Origin: Rubrivivax sp.
Lineage (GTDB): Bacteria; Pseudomonadota; Gammaproteobacteria; Burkholderiales; Burkholderiaceae_C
Direction: 5' to 3'
Length of the DNA stretch: 64,000 nucleotides
Assembly: GCA_022843905.1 (NCBI GenBank)
Contig: JALHMT010000017.1
Span: 54,033 to 118,032 of the forward strand
This document shows positions 48,170-55,492 of the stretch, in pieces. A model generated the notes under the pieces. It did no database searches, was not told where the DNA came from, and saw only the letters and a program-made list of their open reading frames with translations. Position 1 is the stretch's first letter, and every line of letters starts with the position of its first letter. The position numbers were made by a program, and so were the translations under genes.

Positions 48170-49180
48170 TTGGATTTTCTTTTCGCCGAAGTGATCAACA
48201 AGCCGCTGTGGCTCTGGTTGATGTTCCTGGCCATCGTCATCACGCTGATGATCTTTGACCTTGGAGTTCTGCACAAGGACGACCACGAGCTTGGCGTCGC
48301 CGAAAGCCTCAAGCTGTCGGCCTTCTATATCTGTATTGCCATAGCGTTCGGCGGCTACATCTGGTGGGCGTGGTCAAACGGCACGCTGGTCACCAGCGAC
48401 GGGACCAATCCGGTAGCCTCGTACTTTCAGGGCTACATCATCGAGAAAGTGCTCTCGATCGACAACGTCTTCGTGATCTCGCTGATCTTCGGCTACTTCG
48501 CGATCCCGCGAAAGTACCAGTACCGGGCCCTCATATGGGGCATCATCGGCGTGATCATCCTGCGCGGGATCATGATCGCCATCGGGGCCGAACTGATCTC
48601 GGCCTACGCTTGGGTGACGCTGGTCTTTGCCGCCTTCCTGGCGCTGACCGGCCTCAAGATGCTGTTCGTGCCCGAAGGCGATACCGACATCTCGAAGAAC
48701 CCGGTCGTGAAACTGACCGCAAAGTACATGAACGTCACGAAAGACCTGCACGGGCAAAAGTTCTTTGTCCGTCAGCCGCACCCTACGACGGGCAAGATGG
48801 TCGTGTTTGCGACGCCTTTGTTGGTGGCGCTGATCGTGATCAACGTTGCCGACCTGATCTTTGCGGTCGACTCGGTTCCGGCAATCTTCCTGATCACCAC
48901 CGACACCTTCATCGTCTACACCGCCAACATCATGGCGATACTTGGCCTGCGCGCGTTGTACTTCGCGCTGGCGGCGCTGGTGCACCGCTTTCACTACCTC
49001 AAGTACGCGCTGGCAGTGGTGCTGATCTTCATTGGGTTGAAGGGCTTTTACAGCTACTTCTTCGGCAAGTTCGACCCCTACCTGTCGCTGGCCATCACCA
49101 TCGGGATCATCGCGTACGGCATCTTCTATTCCTTGTGGAAAACCCGGAACGTGGCGGCGGACTCCAGTCAACCGTCTTGA
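48170..49180 (+). CDS. TerC family membrane protein (Alx-like), likely Mn2+ exporter
   Basis: A 336-residue TerC/Alx protein with about nine membrane helices. It has the conserved acidic segments FDLGVLHKDDHE (about residue 28), EKVLSIDNVFVISLIFGYF (about 93) and VADLIFAVDSVPAIFLIT (about 227). TerC relatives act in manganese export and resistance; the riboswitch upstream supports that role. The start is TTG at 48170 with the ribosome site AAGGGGA in front. The sequence of the N-terminus (MDFLFAEVINKPLWLWLMF) is closer to alphaproteobacterial relatives than to the second, broken terC downstream, and its base composition is less GC-rich than neighbours, which suggests transfer. Confidence 0.88.
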   Translation: MDFLFAEVINKPLWLWLMFLAIVITLMIFDLGVLHKDDHELGVAESLKLSAFYICIAIAFGGYIWWAWSNGTLVTSDGTNPVASYFQGYIIEKVLSIDNVFVISLIFGYFAIPRKYQYRALIWGIIGVIILRGIMIAIGAELISAYAWVTLVFAAFLALTGLKMLFVPEGDTDISKNPVVKLTAKYMNVTKDLHGQKFFVRQPHPTTGKMVVFATPLLVALIVINVADLIFAVDSVPAIFLITTDTFIVYTANIMAILGLRALYFALAALVHRFHYLKYALAVVLIFIGLKGFYSYFFGKFDPYLSLAITIGIIAYGIFYSLWKTRNVAADSSQPS

Positions 49181-49236
49181 CGTTCTGACCGGGCCGCGAT
49201 GTCGGCCTTATCGCCCGAATGACAAGGAGAGACCCC

Positions 49237-50073
49237 ATGCCCAATCGCATCGCCTATCTGCCGCTGAACACCTATCCCGAAGCGCCGCCTGACTCGGCGA
49301 TCATGTCCGCAGTCGGCCTTTCGGCCGCGTTGAACTGCGGCTTGACGGTTGCGACCTTTGCGGCCGACGTCCCGAAAACGGCGTCGGCGGCGGGCGGGTT
49401 CCTGCTGAACGTCGAAGCGATGGCCCAGGCGGTCGAGGAACGCAGCAAGACCGAATGTGCGCGCCTGCAGAGCCTGATCCAGGGCGCAGCGGGCGTGGGC
49501 CTTGGCACGTCGTTCCTGAACCATCAGGTGATGCTGGGCGCCGCAACACAGGCCGCGACGATCGAGGCGCGAAACCATGACCTGGCTCTGCTGCCGTGGT
49601 CGGCCGACACGCTGTCGGCGCAGGATATGGCGCAGTCGCTGGTGTTTGGTGCGGGCGTCCCGGTAATCCTTGTGCCGGCGTCGTCAGGGGTGGGTTCGGT
49701 CAACCACATCGCCGTCGCTTGGGATGGCAGCAGGGTCGCTGCGCGCGCGCTATGCGATGCTCTGCCGCTGCTTGCGGCCGAAGGCCTCGTTTCGGTGGTG
49801 ACGGTGCGCGATGAAAAATCGCCGGGGGGTTCGGGTATCGCGCAGACACTGGCGACGGCGCTGGAACGGCGGGGATATTCTGCCAAGGCCGTGAACATCA
49901 CCCTTGATGGCCGCTCCATCGCCGGGGCGTTGCAGGATACCGCCCTTGCGGAAGGTGCGCAGCTTCTGGCGATGGGGGGCTTCGGGCACTCTCGCCTGCG
50001 GGATTTCATCCTTGGCGGTGCGACCAAGGGCATCTTTGCGGATCTGCGCATGCCGGTGCTGCTGTCACATTGA
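49237..50073 (+). CDS. Universal stress protein, two-domain
   Basis: A 278-residue protein of two USP-like folds. The second ends with the nucleotide-binding signature GGFGHSRLRDFILGGATKG (about residue 250). The first half lacks this motif, so only one site may bind ATP. It follows terC by 56 bases and carries an AAGGAG ribosome site. The ending DLRMPVLLSH is typical of alphaproteobacterial versions. It is probably co-transferred and co-transcribed with the intact terC; the stress it serves is not known. An in-frame ATG at 49219 lies before the ribosome site and was rejected. Confidence 0.82.
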   Translation: MPNRIAYLPLNTYPEAPPDSAIMSAVGLSAALNCGLTVATFAADVPKTASAAGGFLLNVEAMAQAVEERSKTECARLQSLIQGAAGVGLGTSFLNHQVMLGAATQAATIEARNHDLALLPWSADTLSAQDMAQSLVFGAGVPVILVPASSGVGSVNHIAVAWDGSRVAARALCDALPLLAAEGLVSVVTVRDEKSPGGSGIAQTLATALERRGYSAKAVNITLDGRSIAGALQDTALAEGAQLLAMGGFGHSRLRDFILGGATKGIFADLRMPVLLSH

Positions 50074-50220
50074 CCCCGGGGCGGTCCTGGGACAGGAAAC
50101 TCCTATCCGCCAGGTGGGCCCGGACCCGTTCGACATCCGGGTCGCCGCTGGGGCCACGAGCGGCCACGCACCGCTCCGACGGGCGCCGGTCCCATCGGTG
50201 CCGGGCGGGTGTCGGCCTAG

Positions 50221-50404
50221 GTAGGTCGCGCGCCCGCCCGACAGGTCGAACACCGCGCCGGTGGTGAACGAGCAGTCCTCGCGCGCCAGCCACGCGACCA
50301 TCGCCGCGATCTCTTCCACCAGCCCGAAGCGCCGACCCGCCCAGGCCGGCAATCGAGCTGACGATGATGACCTTGGCCTGGCCAAAGCGACCATGCGCCG
50401 CCAT
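50221..50404 (-). pseudogene. Remnant of a short-chain dehydrogenase/reductase (PhaB/FabG-like)
   Basis: On the minus strand, 50334–50221 encodes RRFGLVEEIAAMVAWLAR followed by EDCSFTTGAVFDLSGGRATY, the C-terminal end of acetoacetyl-CoA reductase-like SDR enzymes. Immediately upstream but in another frame (50404–50335), the segment KVIIVSSIAGLGG resembles the SDR active-site strand. About 75 residues that should lie between these motifs, including the YXXXK site, are missing and the frame is broken. No start or full domain remains. The flanks 50074–50220 and 50405–50626 hold nothing I can identify. Confidence 0.6.
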
Positions 50405-50626
50405 CGCGACAACCTCTGGACGCCACCTGTCGCAAGCTCGGTCGCTTCTGGCGAGAGACGGCTGCAGGCCAGCGATCGGCCTGACGCAACAACCGCTGTC
50501 GGTGTGCAACGCCAACGGCCTAACCGACGCGGCGCCGGCGTGCAGCAGCCAGCGACGCAGAGTTGTCCACGGCGGCGGGCGGGCGGCGCTTGCGACGAAC
50601 CGACCGACCGACGCGGTGGGCAACTC

Positions 50627-50903
50627 GATCACCGTGCGCAACACGATGGCACCGATGATGCCGATCATCAGCACGCGCTTGTGGAACTCCGGCGGCACCA
50701 CGAAGTAGGTGAAGATCATCAGGAAGACGAAGATGTTGTCCACCGCCAGGCTCTTCTCGATGAGATAGCCGGTGAGGAACTCCATCGACTTGACGTGCGC
50801 CAGCGCCGCGCCGTGGTCCTGGTACACAGCCCACCAGAACAGGCCGTTGAAGGCAAAGCTGAGCGCTACCCACACCAGAGACCAGTTGAGCGCCTCCTTG
50901 ATC
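50627..50903 (-). pseudogene. Inverted internal fragment of a second terC gene
   Basis: Read on the minus strand from 50903 this fragment encodes IKEALNWSLVWVALSFAFNG … MEFLTGYLIEKSLAVDNIFV … RVLMIGIIGAIVLRTV, i.e. roughly residues 38–130 of a Burkholderiales-type TerC/Alx. The matching C-terminal half lies next to it on the plus strand (50900–51482), and the first ~37 residues are not found nearby. Both ends of the inverted piece are GATC (50627–50630 and 50900–50903). Joining its 3' end to the downstream part at GATC gives TVILLGPWL in frame, as expected for an intact gene. It cannot make a functional protein. Confidence 0.75.
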
Positions 50904-51482
50904 CTGCTGGGCCCCTGGCTGATCTCGGAATTCCACTGGGTCTTGTACGTGTTCGGTGCCTTCCTGCTGCTCACCGGCATCAAGATGTGGTGGGCGGCTG
51001 GCCAGGAACCCGACCTGGAAAGCAACCCGGCGCTGAAGTTGCTGCGCCGCATACTGCCGGTCAGCAAGAACTTCGATGGCGAGAAGTTCTTCACCATCGA
51101 GCGCGGCAAGCGCATCGCCACGCCGCTGCTGCTGGTGATCGCCCTGGTCGGCATGACCGACGTGATCTTCGCCGTCGACAGCATCCCGGCCATCTTCGCC
51201 ATCACGACCGACCCCTTCATCGTGCTGACGTCCAACATCTTCGCCATCCTGGGCCTGCGAGCCATGTACTTCCTGCTCGCTGCGGTGGCCACCAAGTTCC
51301 ACCTGCTGAGCTACGGGCTGGCGGTGATCCTGGTGTTCATCGGCACGAAGATGTTGCTGATCGACGTGTACAAGATCCCGGTGCTGGTGTCCCTGGGTGT
51401 CGTCATCGCCGTCCTGGCCATCACGATGGTCTGGAGCCTGAAGACGGCGCCGCGCATCAAGCGCGCCACCGGCGACAGCTGA
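50900..51482 (+). pseudogene. C-terminal part of the disrupted second terC
   Basis: This stretch encodes about 193 residues of a TerC protein from ILLGPWLISEFHWVLYVFG to the stop, including the conserved VGMTDVIFAVDSIPAIFAIT and SNIFAILGLRAMYFLL segments; all family positions in this part look intact. The frame remains open upstream to an ATG at 50772, but those 43 residues are only the antisense reading of the inverted fragment. The front half of the gene is on the opposite strand. A terminator (51503–51541) follows, as expected of a formerly complete gene. Residual expression of a truncated membrane protein is possible. Confidence 0.75.
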
Positions 51483-51502
51483 GCCTGCGCTTACGCCAAG
51501 GA

Positions 51503-51541
51503 GCCGCCGCCGCCCCGCAAGGGCCTGCGGCGGCCCTTTTT
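51503..51541 (+). terminator. Terminator after the broken terC
   Basis: An 8-bp stem (GCCGCCGC at 51503–51510 with GCGGCGGC at 51527–51534), with a smaller stem inside its loop, is followed by CCTTTTT. This is a standard intrinsic terminator. Confidence 0.8.
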
Positions 51542-51702
51542 CTGCCTTGCAGCAGTGTGAAGTTCAGGCCCGACCTCGTCGGCAGGGCGCTCGTTGACCA
51601 CCGCAAGCGCCGGACGAAAGGCCTTGGTCGGCCACAGCCTGAAGTGGGAACGGGGCACAGGCCATCATCCTCAGCGCAAGTAAGATTTATCATGCGAGGC
51701 AC

Positions 51703-52299
51703 ATGCAAACCGGCCCGTTCGACCTCGCTCAGGTGCGCCTGGACAACGCACTTGCCCTGTTCGACGAGTTCGTCCGTCTGACAGCCCGACACGCCGATGC
51801 CGCGACCTTGCGCGGCCTGGAGCGTCGCTTTGCCGAGCGGGTGCAGATCCAGCCCAGCTACTGGAGCCAGATCAAGGGCCGCTCGCGGCAGATCGGCGAG
51901 AGGCTGGCCCGGCAGTTCGAGCACCTGTGCCACAAGCCGCGCGGCTGGATGGACACACCGCACGGAGCCGGCGCTTCAGACGCCCCGGCTTCAGCGGCGC
52001 CGGCAGCCATGCCAGAGTCGAGCAGCAACGAGAACCTCCCGCGCGACGACGACGAACGCTTCATCGTCGGCCTCGTGCTCACCTACTACCGCCGCCACCC
52101 GCAACGTGCCCGCGTGCGCCTGCTCGATCTGCTCGGCGAAGTCCTGACGCCTGCGCCGACGCCCCCCGCGCCGCTGCCTGGCCCTGTCGCGCCAGCACGG
52201 GGGGGCAAGAGCCCTGCCAGTCCCAGCCACGCCGACGATGCGCACGCACTCTGGTTGCGCATGCAAGCCGACGTGGCGCCGCTCAAGCGCAGGAAGTGA
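51703..52299 (+). CDS. Putative DNA-binding protein, HTH-like N-terminus, function unknown
   Basis: A 198-residue protein. Residues 8–80 are helical, with a segment (LERRFAERVQIQPSYWSQIK followed by GRSRQIGERLARQFEH) resembling a Cro/CI-type helix-turn-helix that ends with KPRGWMD, as in conserved Burkholderiales proteins. A Pro/Ala-rich linker and a second helical part (DERFIVGLVLTYYRRHPQRA, about 110–145) follow, then a basic tail (PLKRRK). A DNA-binding role is inferred only from the helix pattern. The start overlaps an AT-rich stretch (TAAGATTTATCATG) that could hold the promoter. Confidence 0.6.
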   Translation: MQTGPFDLAQVRLDNALALFDEFVRLTARHADAATLRGLERRFAERVQIQPSYWSQIKGRSRQIGERLARQFEHLCHKPRGWMDTPHGAGASDAPASAAPAAMPESSSNENLPRDDDERFIVGLVLTYYRRHPQRARVRLLDLLGEVLTPAPTPPAPLPGPVAPARGGKSPASPSHADDAHALWLRMQADVAPLKRRK

Positions 52300-52328
52300 C
52301 GCCTGCCGGTGTTTTGCGCACAAGGCCA

Positions 52329-52346
52329 TTGTGATAAACATCACTT
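52329..52346. promoter_or_regulatory. CRP/FNR-family operator
   Basis: GTGAT-AAAC-ATCAC (52331–52344) is a perfect 5-4-5 palindrome inside TTGTGATAAACATCACTT. It keeps the TGA…TCA core shared by CRP (TGTGA-N6-TCACA) and FNR/ANR (TTGAT-N4-ATCAA) sites. The region 52315–52380 is markedly AT-rich for this genome and lies upstream of a group of small genes, so it is probably their control region; TTTGATTATC and TTTATCAT downstream may supply -10-like elements. Confidence 0.6.
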
Positions 52347-52449
52347 GCGCTTTGATTATCTGATCTTTATCATTTGGGCAATTCTGTGATCGATGCACCT
52401 TCCGGTGTCGGCGCACAGGTCCGATCAACCCCTCACCCCCGGAGTCTCA

Positions 52450-52577
52450 TGTTCCTGCTGCTGTCCCACGAAGGCACCTCCCTCGGCTCCGGCCGTGCGG
52501 CATGTGCGCTGCGTGCTGCAGGGGCCTGGGCTCCGATCGTCAACGCTGGCGCCCCGCCCGGGGCAGCGGCGAGCTGA
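52450..52577 (+). CDS. Possible small protein, 42 residues
   Basis: An ATG at 52450 with GGAG seven bases before it opens a 42-codon frame beginning MFLLLSHEGTSLGSGRAACA. It is rich in Ala, Gly and Pro and has no recognisable domain. Its position after the CRP/FNR-type site and before a terminator makes it a candidate peptide or leader, but coding is uncertain. Confidence 0.3.
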
Positions 52578-52604
52578 GGCTTCTCCAGCAGAAGCCGAAG
52601 TTCA

Positions 52605-52644
52605 CGCGGCCCGGGATGCGCAAGCACCCGGGCCGCGTTGCTTT
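52605..52644 (+). terminator. Strong hairpin, likely terminator
   Basis: An 11-bp perfect GC-rich stem (52605–52615 with 52627–52637) with an eleven-base loop is followed by TTGCTTT. It lies 28 bases after the 42-codon frame and 34 bases before the next small gene, so it could end the first transcript or attenuate the second. Confidence 0.6.
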
Positions 52645-52670
52645 CAGGCCCCCAACCGAAGGAGAGACCC

Positions 52671-52838
52671 ATGAAGTTCATCGCCAACAAGCTCAAGCCG
52701 CGCAACCCCTTCGTCGCAGCAAGCCTGCGGCGCGCTGCCGGCGCCCACCGGACCTCGGCAGGTGGCCTGCGACAGCAGACTCGACGTTCGCTTCGACACG
52801 AGCTCGACCAGCGCGAGCTCCTGCGACAGAGCCCCTGA
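52671..52838 (+). CDS. Small basic protein, 55 residues
   Basis: A 55-residue, strongly basic protein (MKFIANKLKPRNPFVAASLR, then RAAGAHRTSAGGLRQ) with a perfect AAGGAGAG ribosome site. The pattern K-PRNP-hydrophobic-VA … AGAHR-S … LRR resembles a group of short basic proteins common in Burkholderiales and Betaproteobacterial genomes, of unknown function; their charge suggests nucleic-acid or ribosome contact. The next small gene begins immediately after its stop region. Confidence 0.55.
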   Translation: MKFIANKLKPRNPFVAASLRRAAGAHRTSAGGLRQQTRRSLRHELDQRELLRQSP

Positions 52839-52886
52839 ATGCAATCGGCTGCCGCCAGCGAAGGCGCGGCCCCAGGAGAGATGATC

Positions 52887-53129
52887 ATGCTGACGAAAGA
52901 ATTGGCACCCGGAGCCGCCGCTTCCGATGTCCGTCGCCTTGCGGCCGGCATCCTGCATGCGTCCAGCCGCCTGCTGGCCCGCATGGCCCGGCAACTGCTG
53001 CGCGTGAGGACTGCTCGCCGCCGCGGTGAGCCGGTCTACGAGTTCTACGCCGAAGCCGGCGCCCCCGAGGGGGCGCTGTATGTCGACGGACAGCTCGTGG
53101 GCCGCATCGACGGCGTCACGCGCTTGTGA
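52887..53129 (+). CDS. Small protein, 80 residues, unknown function
   Basis: An 80-residue protein with an amphipathic basic N-terminal half (LAAGILHASSRLLARMARQL followed by LRVRTARRR) and a compact C-terminal motif (YEFYAEAGAPEGALYVDGQL, then VGRIDGVTRL) that looks like a small beta-hairpin domain. The ATG at 52887 is preferred because AGGAG lies eight bases upstream; in-frame ATGs at 52839 and 52881 are alternatives. It follows the 55-residue gene closely and is probably co-transcribed with it. I do not know the family. Confidence 0.5.
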   Translation: MLTKELAPGAAASDVRRLAAGILHASSRLLARMARQLLRVRTARRRGEPVYEFYAEAGAPEGALYVDGQLVGRIDGVTRL

Positions 53130-53146
53130 CGCCGCGCCTGACGGCG

Positions 53147-53172
53147 CACCCCCGCGATACGTCGCGGGGGTG
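53147..53172. repeat. Very strong hairpin between the small genes and the DUF2855 gene
   Basis: An 11-bp perfect stem (CACCCCCGCGA at 53147–53157 with its complement at 53162–53172) closes on the tetraloop TACG. It lies 17 bases after the 80-residue gene and 58 bases before the DUF2855 start. No T run follows. It may protect upstream mRNA ends or be a processing site. Confidence 0.6.
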
Positions 53173-53229
53173 ACAGCCTGCCCCAGAGCATGCCGCCATG
53201 CTCGCGGCCTTGCCCTGGAGGCCACCCTT

Positions 53230-54360
53230 ATGCAAGCCGACCACGGACTTCGCTTTCTCGTCGCACGACATGACCTGCGCCGGACACGCGTCTCGGCCGA
53301 TCCTCACGCACCGGCAACGGCGCCGCTGGTCGAAGGTCAAGTCCGGCTGCGCATTGCGCAGTTCGCACTGACCTCCAACAACATCACCTACGCCGCCTTC
53401 GGCGAGGCCATGAAGTACTGGCAGTTCTTCCCGTGCGACGACAGCGGGTGGGGCTGCATACCGGTCTGGGGCTTCGCCGAGGTGGTGGAATCGCGCCTCA
53501 CGACGGTGGCGGTGGGAAGACGCCTGTACGGCTACTTCCCCATGGGCACCCATCTCGTCGTTCAACCGTCGCGCGTGAACTCCCGCGGGTTCGTCGATGG
53601 ATCGGCGCATCGCGCCGAGCTCCCGGCCGTGTACAACCAGATCGTCTTCTGCGACGCCGACCCTGCCTATCGCCTCGACCTCGAAGCGCAGCAGGCCGTG
53701 CTGAAGCCGCTGTTCATCACGTCGTTCCTGATCGATGACTTCCTCGCCGAGGCGGAATTCTTCGGCGCACGGCAGGTGCTGCTGTCCAGCGCCTCCAGCA
53801 AGACCGCCTACGGCACGGCGTTCTGCCTGGCACGCCGACGCCAGGCCGGCGGCGTGCAGCTGGTCGGACTCACATCGCCCGCCAATGCCGGCTTCACGCA
53901 ATCGCTCGGCTGCTACGACGAGGTCCGCCCCTACGCGAACCTGCGCCATCTGCCGGGCGACAAACGCACCGTCTACGTCGACTTCGCCGGCGACGCAAAC
54001 GTGCGTCGAGCGGTGCACGAGCACTTTGGAGATGAGCTGACCTACAGCTGTTCCGTGGGCGGCACCCACTGGGAAGACCTCGGTTCGGCCGGCAGCCTGC
54101 CCGGCCCCCGCCCGACGCTGTTCTTCGCGCCGGCGCAGGTGAAGAAGCGACTCGCTGCGCCACCCGATGGCTGGGGCACCGAAGGCCTGCAGATGCGCGT
54201 GGACGAGGCCTGGCAGGCCTTTCTCGGTCCCGTCTGCCAGGCCGACGAGCCCTGGCTGCGCATCGTCGAAGCCAAGGGCGTCGATGCCGCAGGGGCCGCC
54301 TACCGCTCACTGCTCGAAGGTCGTGTCGATGCTCGAAGCGGGCTGATGCTTTCGCTTTAG
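53230..54360 (+). CDS. DUF2855 family protein
   Basis: A 376-residue protein of the DUF2855 family, distantly related to zinc-independent medium-chain dehydrogenases. Visible segments are VRLRIAQFALTSNNITYAAF, the WGFAEVVESR strand, and ARQVLLSSASSKTAYGTAFC (about residue 180), where a nucleotide-binding fold would begin. The usual MDR zinc cysteines are absent. The reaction is unknown. The ATG at 53230 fits the family start; the longer frame upstream covers the hairpin and small gene. In several Proteobacteria the gene accompanies lipid or polyhydroxyalkanoate genes, which are not evident here. Confidence 0.8.
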   Translation: MQADHGLRFLVARHDLRRTRVSADPHAPATAPLVEGQVRLRIAQFALTSNNITYAAFGEAMKYWQFFPCDDSGWGCIPVWGFAEVVESRLTTVAVGRRLYGYFPMGTHLVVQPSRVNSRGFVDGSAHRAELPAVYNQIVFCDADPAYRLDLEAQQAVLKPLFITSFLIDDFLAEAEFFGARQVLLSSASSKTAYGTAFCLARRRQAGGVQLVGLTSPANAGFTQSLGCYDEVRPYANLRHLPGDKRTVYVDFAGDANVRRAVHEHFGDELTYSCSVGGTHWEDLGSAGSLPGPRPTLFFAPAQVKKRLAAPPDGWGTEGLQMRVDEAWQAFLGPVCQADEPWLRIVEAKGVDAAGAAYRSLLEGRVDARSGLMLSL

Positions 54361-54448
54361 GCGAAACGTCGGACCTTGCCGGGATCGAGCTCAAGTCGAG
54401 CGGCTGACGGGCCGATAACCCTGTACGACCCGCCTCGGAGCGCCTGGC

Positions 54449-55297
54449 ATGCTCACCGCCACCCCGTCCACCTTCATCACCCGCGCGCCGCGCGACCTGG
54501 CGGGATGGGCGGCGTGTGTCGACCTCGATACTCTGCCTGTCCTGGGCGGAACGGTCGATACCTTGACCGAACTGCGACTGAACGAAGACGCCGTCGACGC
54601 CCACCTGCTCGCAGAAACGGTTGCCGGTGACCCGCTGATGACCTTGAAGCTGCTGGCGCACATCGCCAGACTGCGCCGCGGGCGCGAGGGCAGCGACATC
54701 GAAACAGTCACCGAGGCGCTCGTGATGCTGGGCATCCCGCCATTCTTCAACGCCTTCGGAGACCAGGCTGCGGTGGAAGACCTGCTTCAGGACCAGCCCG
54801 AAGCGCTGGTTGGTTTCCACCGCGTGCTGCGACGCGCAAGGCGCGCCGCGAACTTTGCCATCGGCTTTGCAGTGCACCGGATGGACCACGACTCCACGGT
54901 GATCCACGAAGCCGCACTGCTGCACGACTTCGCCGAGCTGCTGCTCTGGCTGAGGGCGCCCACGCTGGCGCTGCAGATCGCCGCGCGGCAGGCCGCTGAA
55001 CCCGCGCTGCGCAGCGCACAGGTGCAGCGCGAGGTGCTGAACATCGAACTCGCAGATTTGCAGCACACGCTGATGCAGTCGTGGCGCCTGCCGGACCTTC
55101 TCGTGCGCATCACCGACCAGCATCACGTCGACACCGCGCAGGCGCGCAACGTGCTGCTGGCGATCCGGGTGGCCCGACACAGTGCCCACGGCTGGGACAA
55201 TCCGGCGCTGCCGGACGATGTCGCCGCCGTCGCGGATCTGCTGAACCTGGGCATCGAACCGACGTGGCGTCTGCTGCGGGACATCGACGGCCCGTAG
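54449..55297 (+). CDS. HDOD domain protein
   Basis: A 282-residue protein with an HDOD domain, a catalytically degenerate HD-type phosphohydrolase fold used in signalling. The domain spans about residues 28–215 and includes LAETVAGDPLMTLKLLAHIA, EALVMLGIPPFFNAFG and the HD-like HEAALLHDFAELLLW (about 152). Partner domains such as EAL or GGDEF are missing, so it acts alone, perhaps as a scaffold. The start has no strong ribosome site, but the frame is family-like from residue 10 on. Confidence 0.8.
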   Translation: MLTATPSTFITRAPRDLAGWAACVDLDTLPVLGGTVDTLTELRLNEDAVDAHLLAETVAGDPLMTLKLLAHIARLRRGREGSDIETVTEALVMLGIPPFFNAFGDQAAVEDLLQDQPEALVGFHRVLRRARRAANFAIGFAVHRMDHDSTVIHEAALLHDFAELLLWLRAPTLALQIAARQAAEPALRSAQVQREVLNIELADLQHTLMQSWRLPDLLVRITDQHHVDTAQARNVLLAIRVARHSAHGWDNPALPDDVAAVADLLNLGIEPTWRLLRDIDGP

Positions 55298-55422
55298 CGC
55301 GGGCGGGTCGTCACGAGCGCTCGCGATGAGTGTCAAGTCCCTGCGGGCCGACACCGGAACGGCGCTGCTCCCCTACCTTGGTCGTGGTGTCTTCACGCCG
55401 CGCAGCACCTAGACTCCTGCAG

Positions 55423-55444
55423 CACCGTGACACGCTTCACGGTG
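55423..55444. repeat. 8-6-8 inverted repeat upstream of mscS
   Basis: CACCGTGA (55423–55430) and TCACGGTG (55437–55444) are perfect inverted arms around six bases, 48 bases before the mscS start. The symmetric TGA…TCA core suits a dimeric regulator; alternatively it forms a hairpin in the mRNA leader. A TAGACT -10-like element lies just before it (55410–55415), which would place it at or just after the start of transcription. Confidence 0.5.
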
Positions 55445-55492
55445 AATGGTGCGCCGCCGCTGCGGCCAAGATTCACACGAGGAGCCCCCGAC

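Noticed and set aside
50772..50899. ATG at 50772 as the true start of the second terC
   Set aside because: The 43 residues before ILLGPWL are the antisense reading of the inverted terC piece and have no similarity to TerC N-termini.
50261..51781. Single long plus-strand frame (506 codons) over the rearranged terC region
   Set aside because: It is in a different frame from the TerC C-terminus and shows no domain; the real content is the two terC halves and the SDR remnant.
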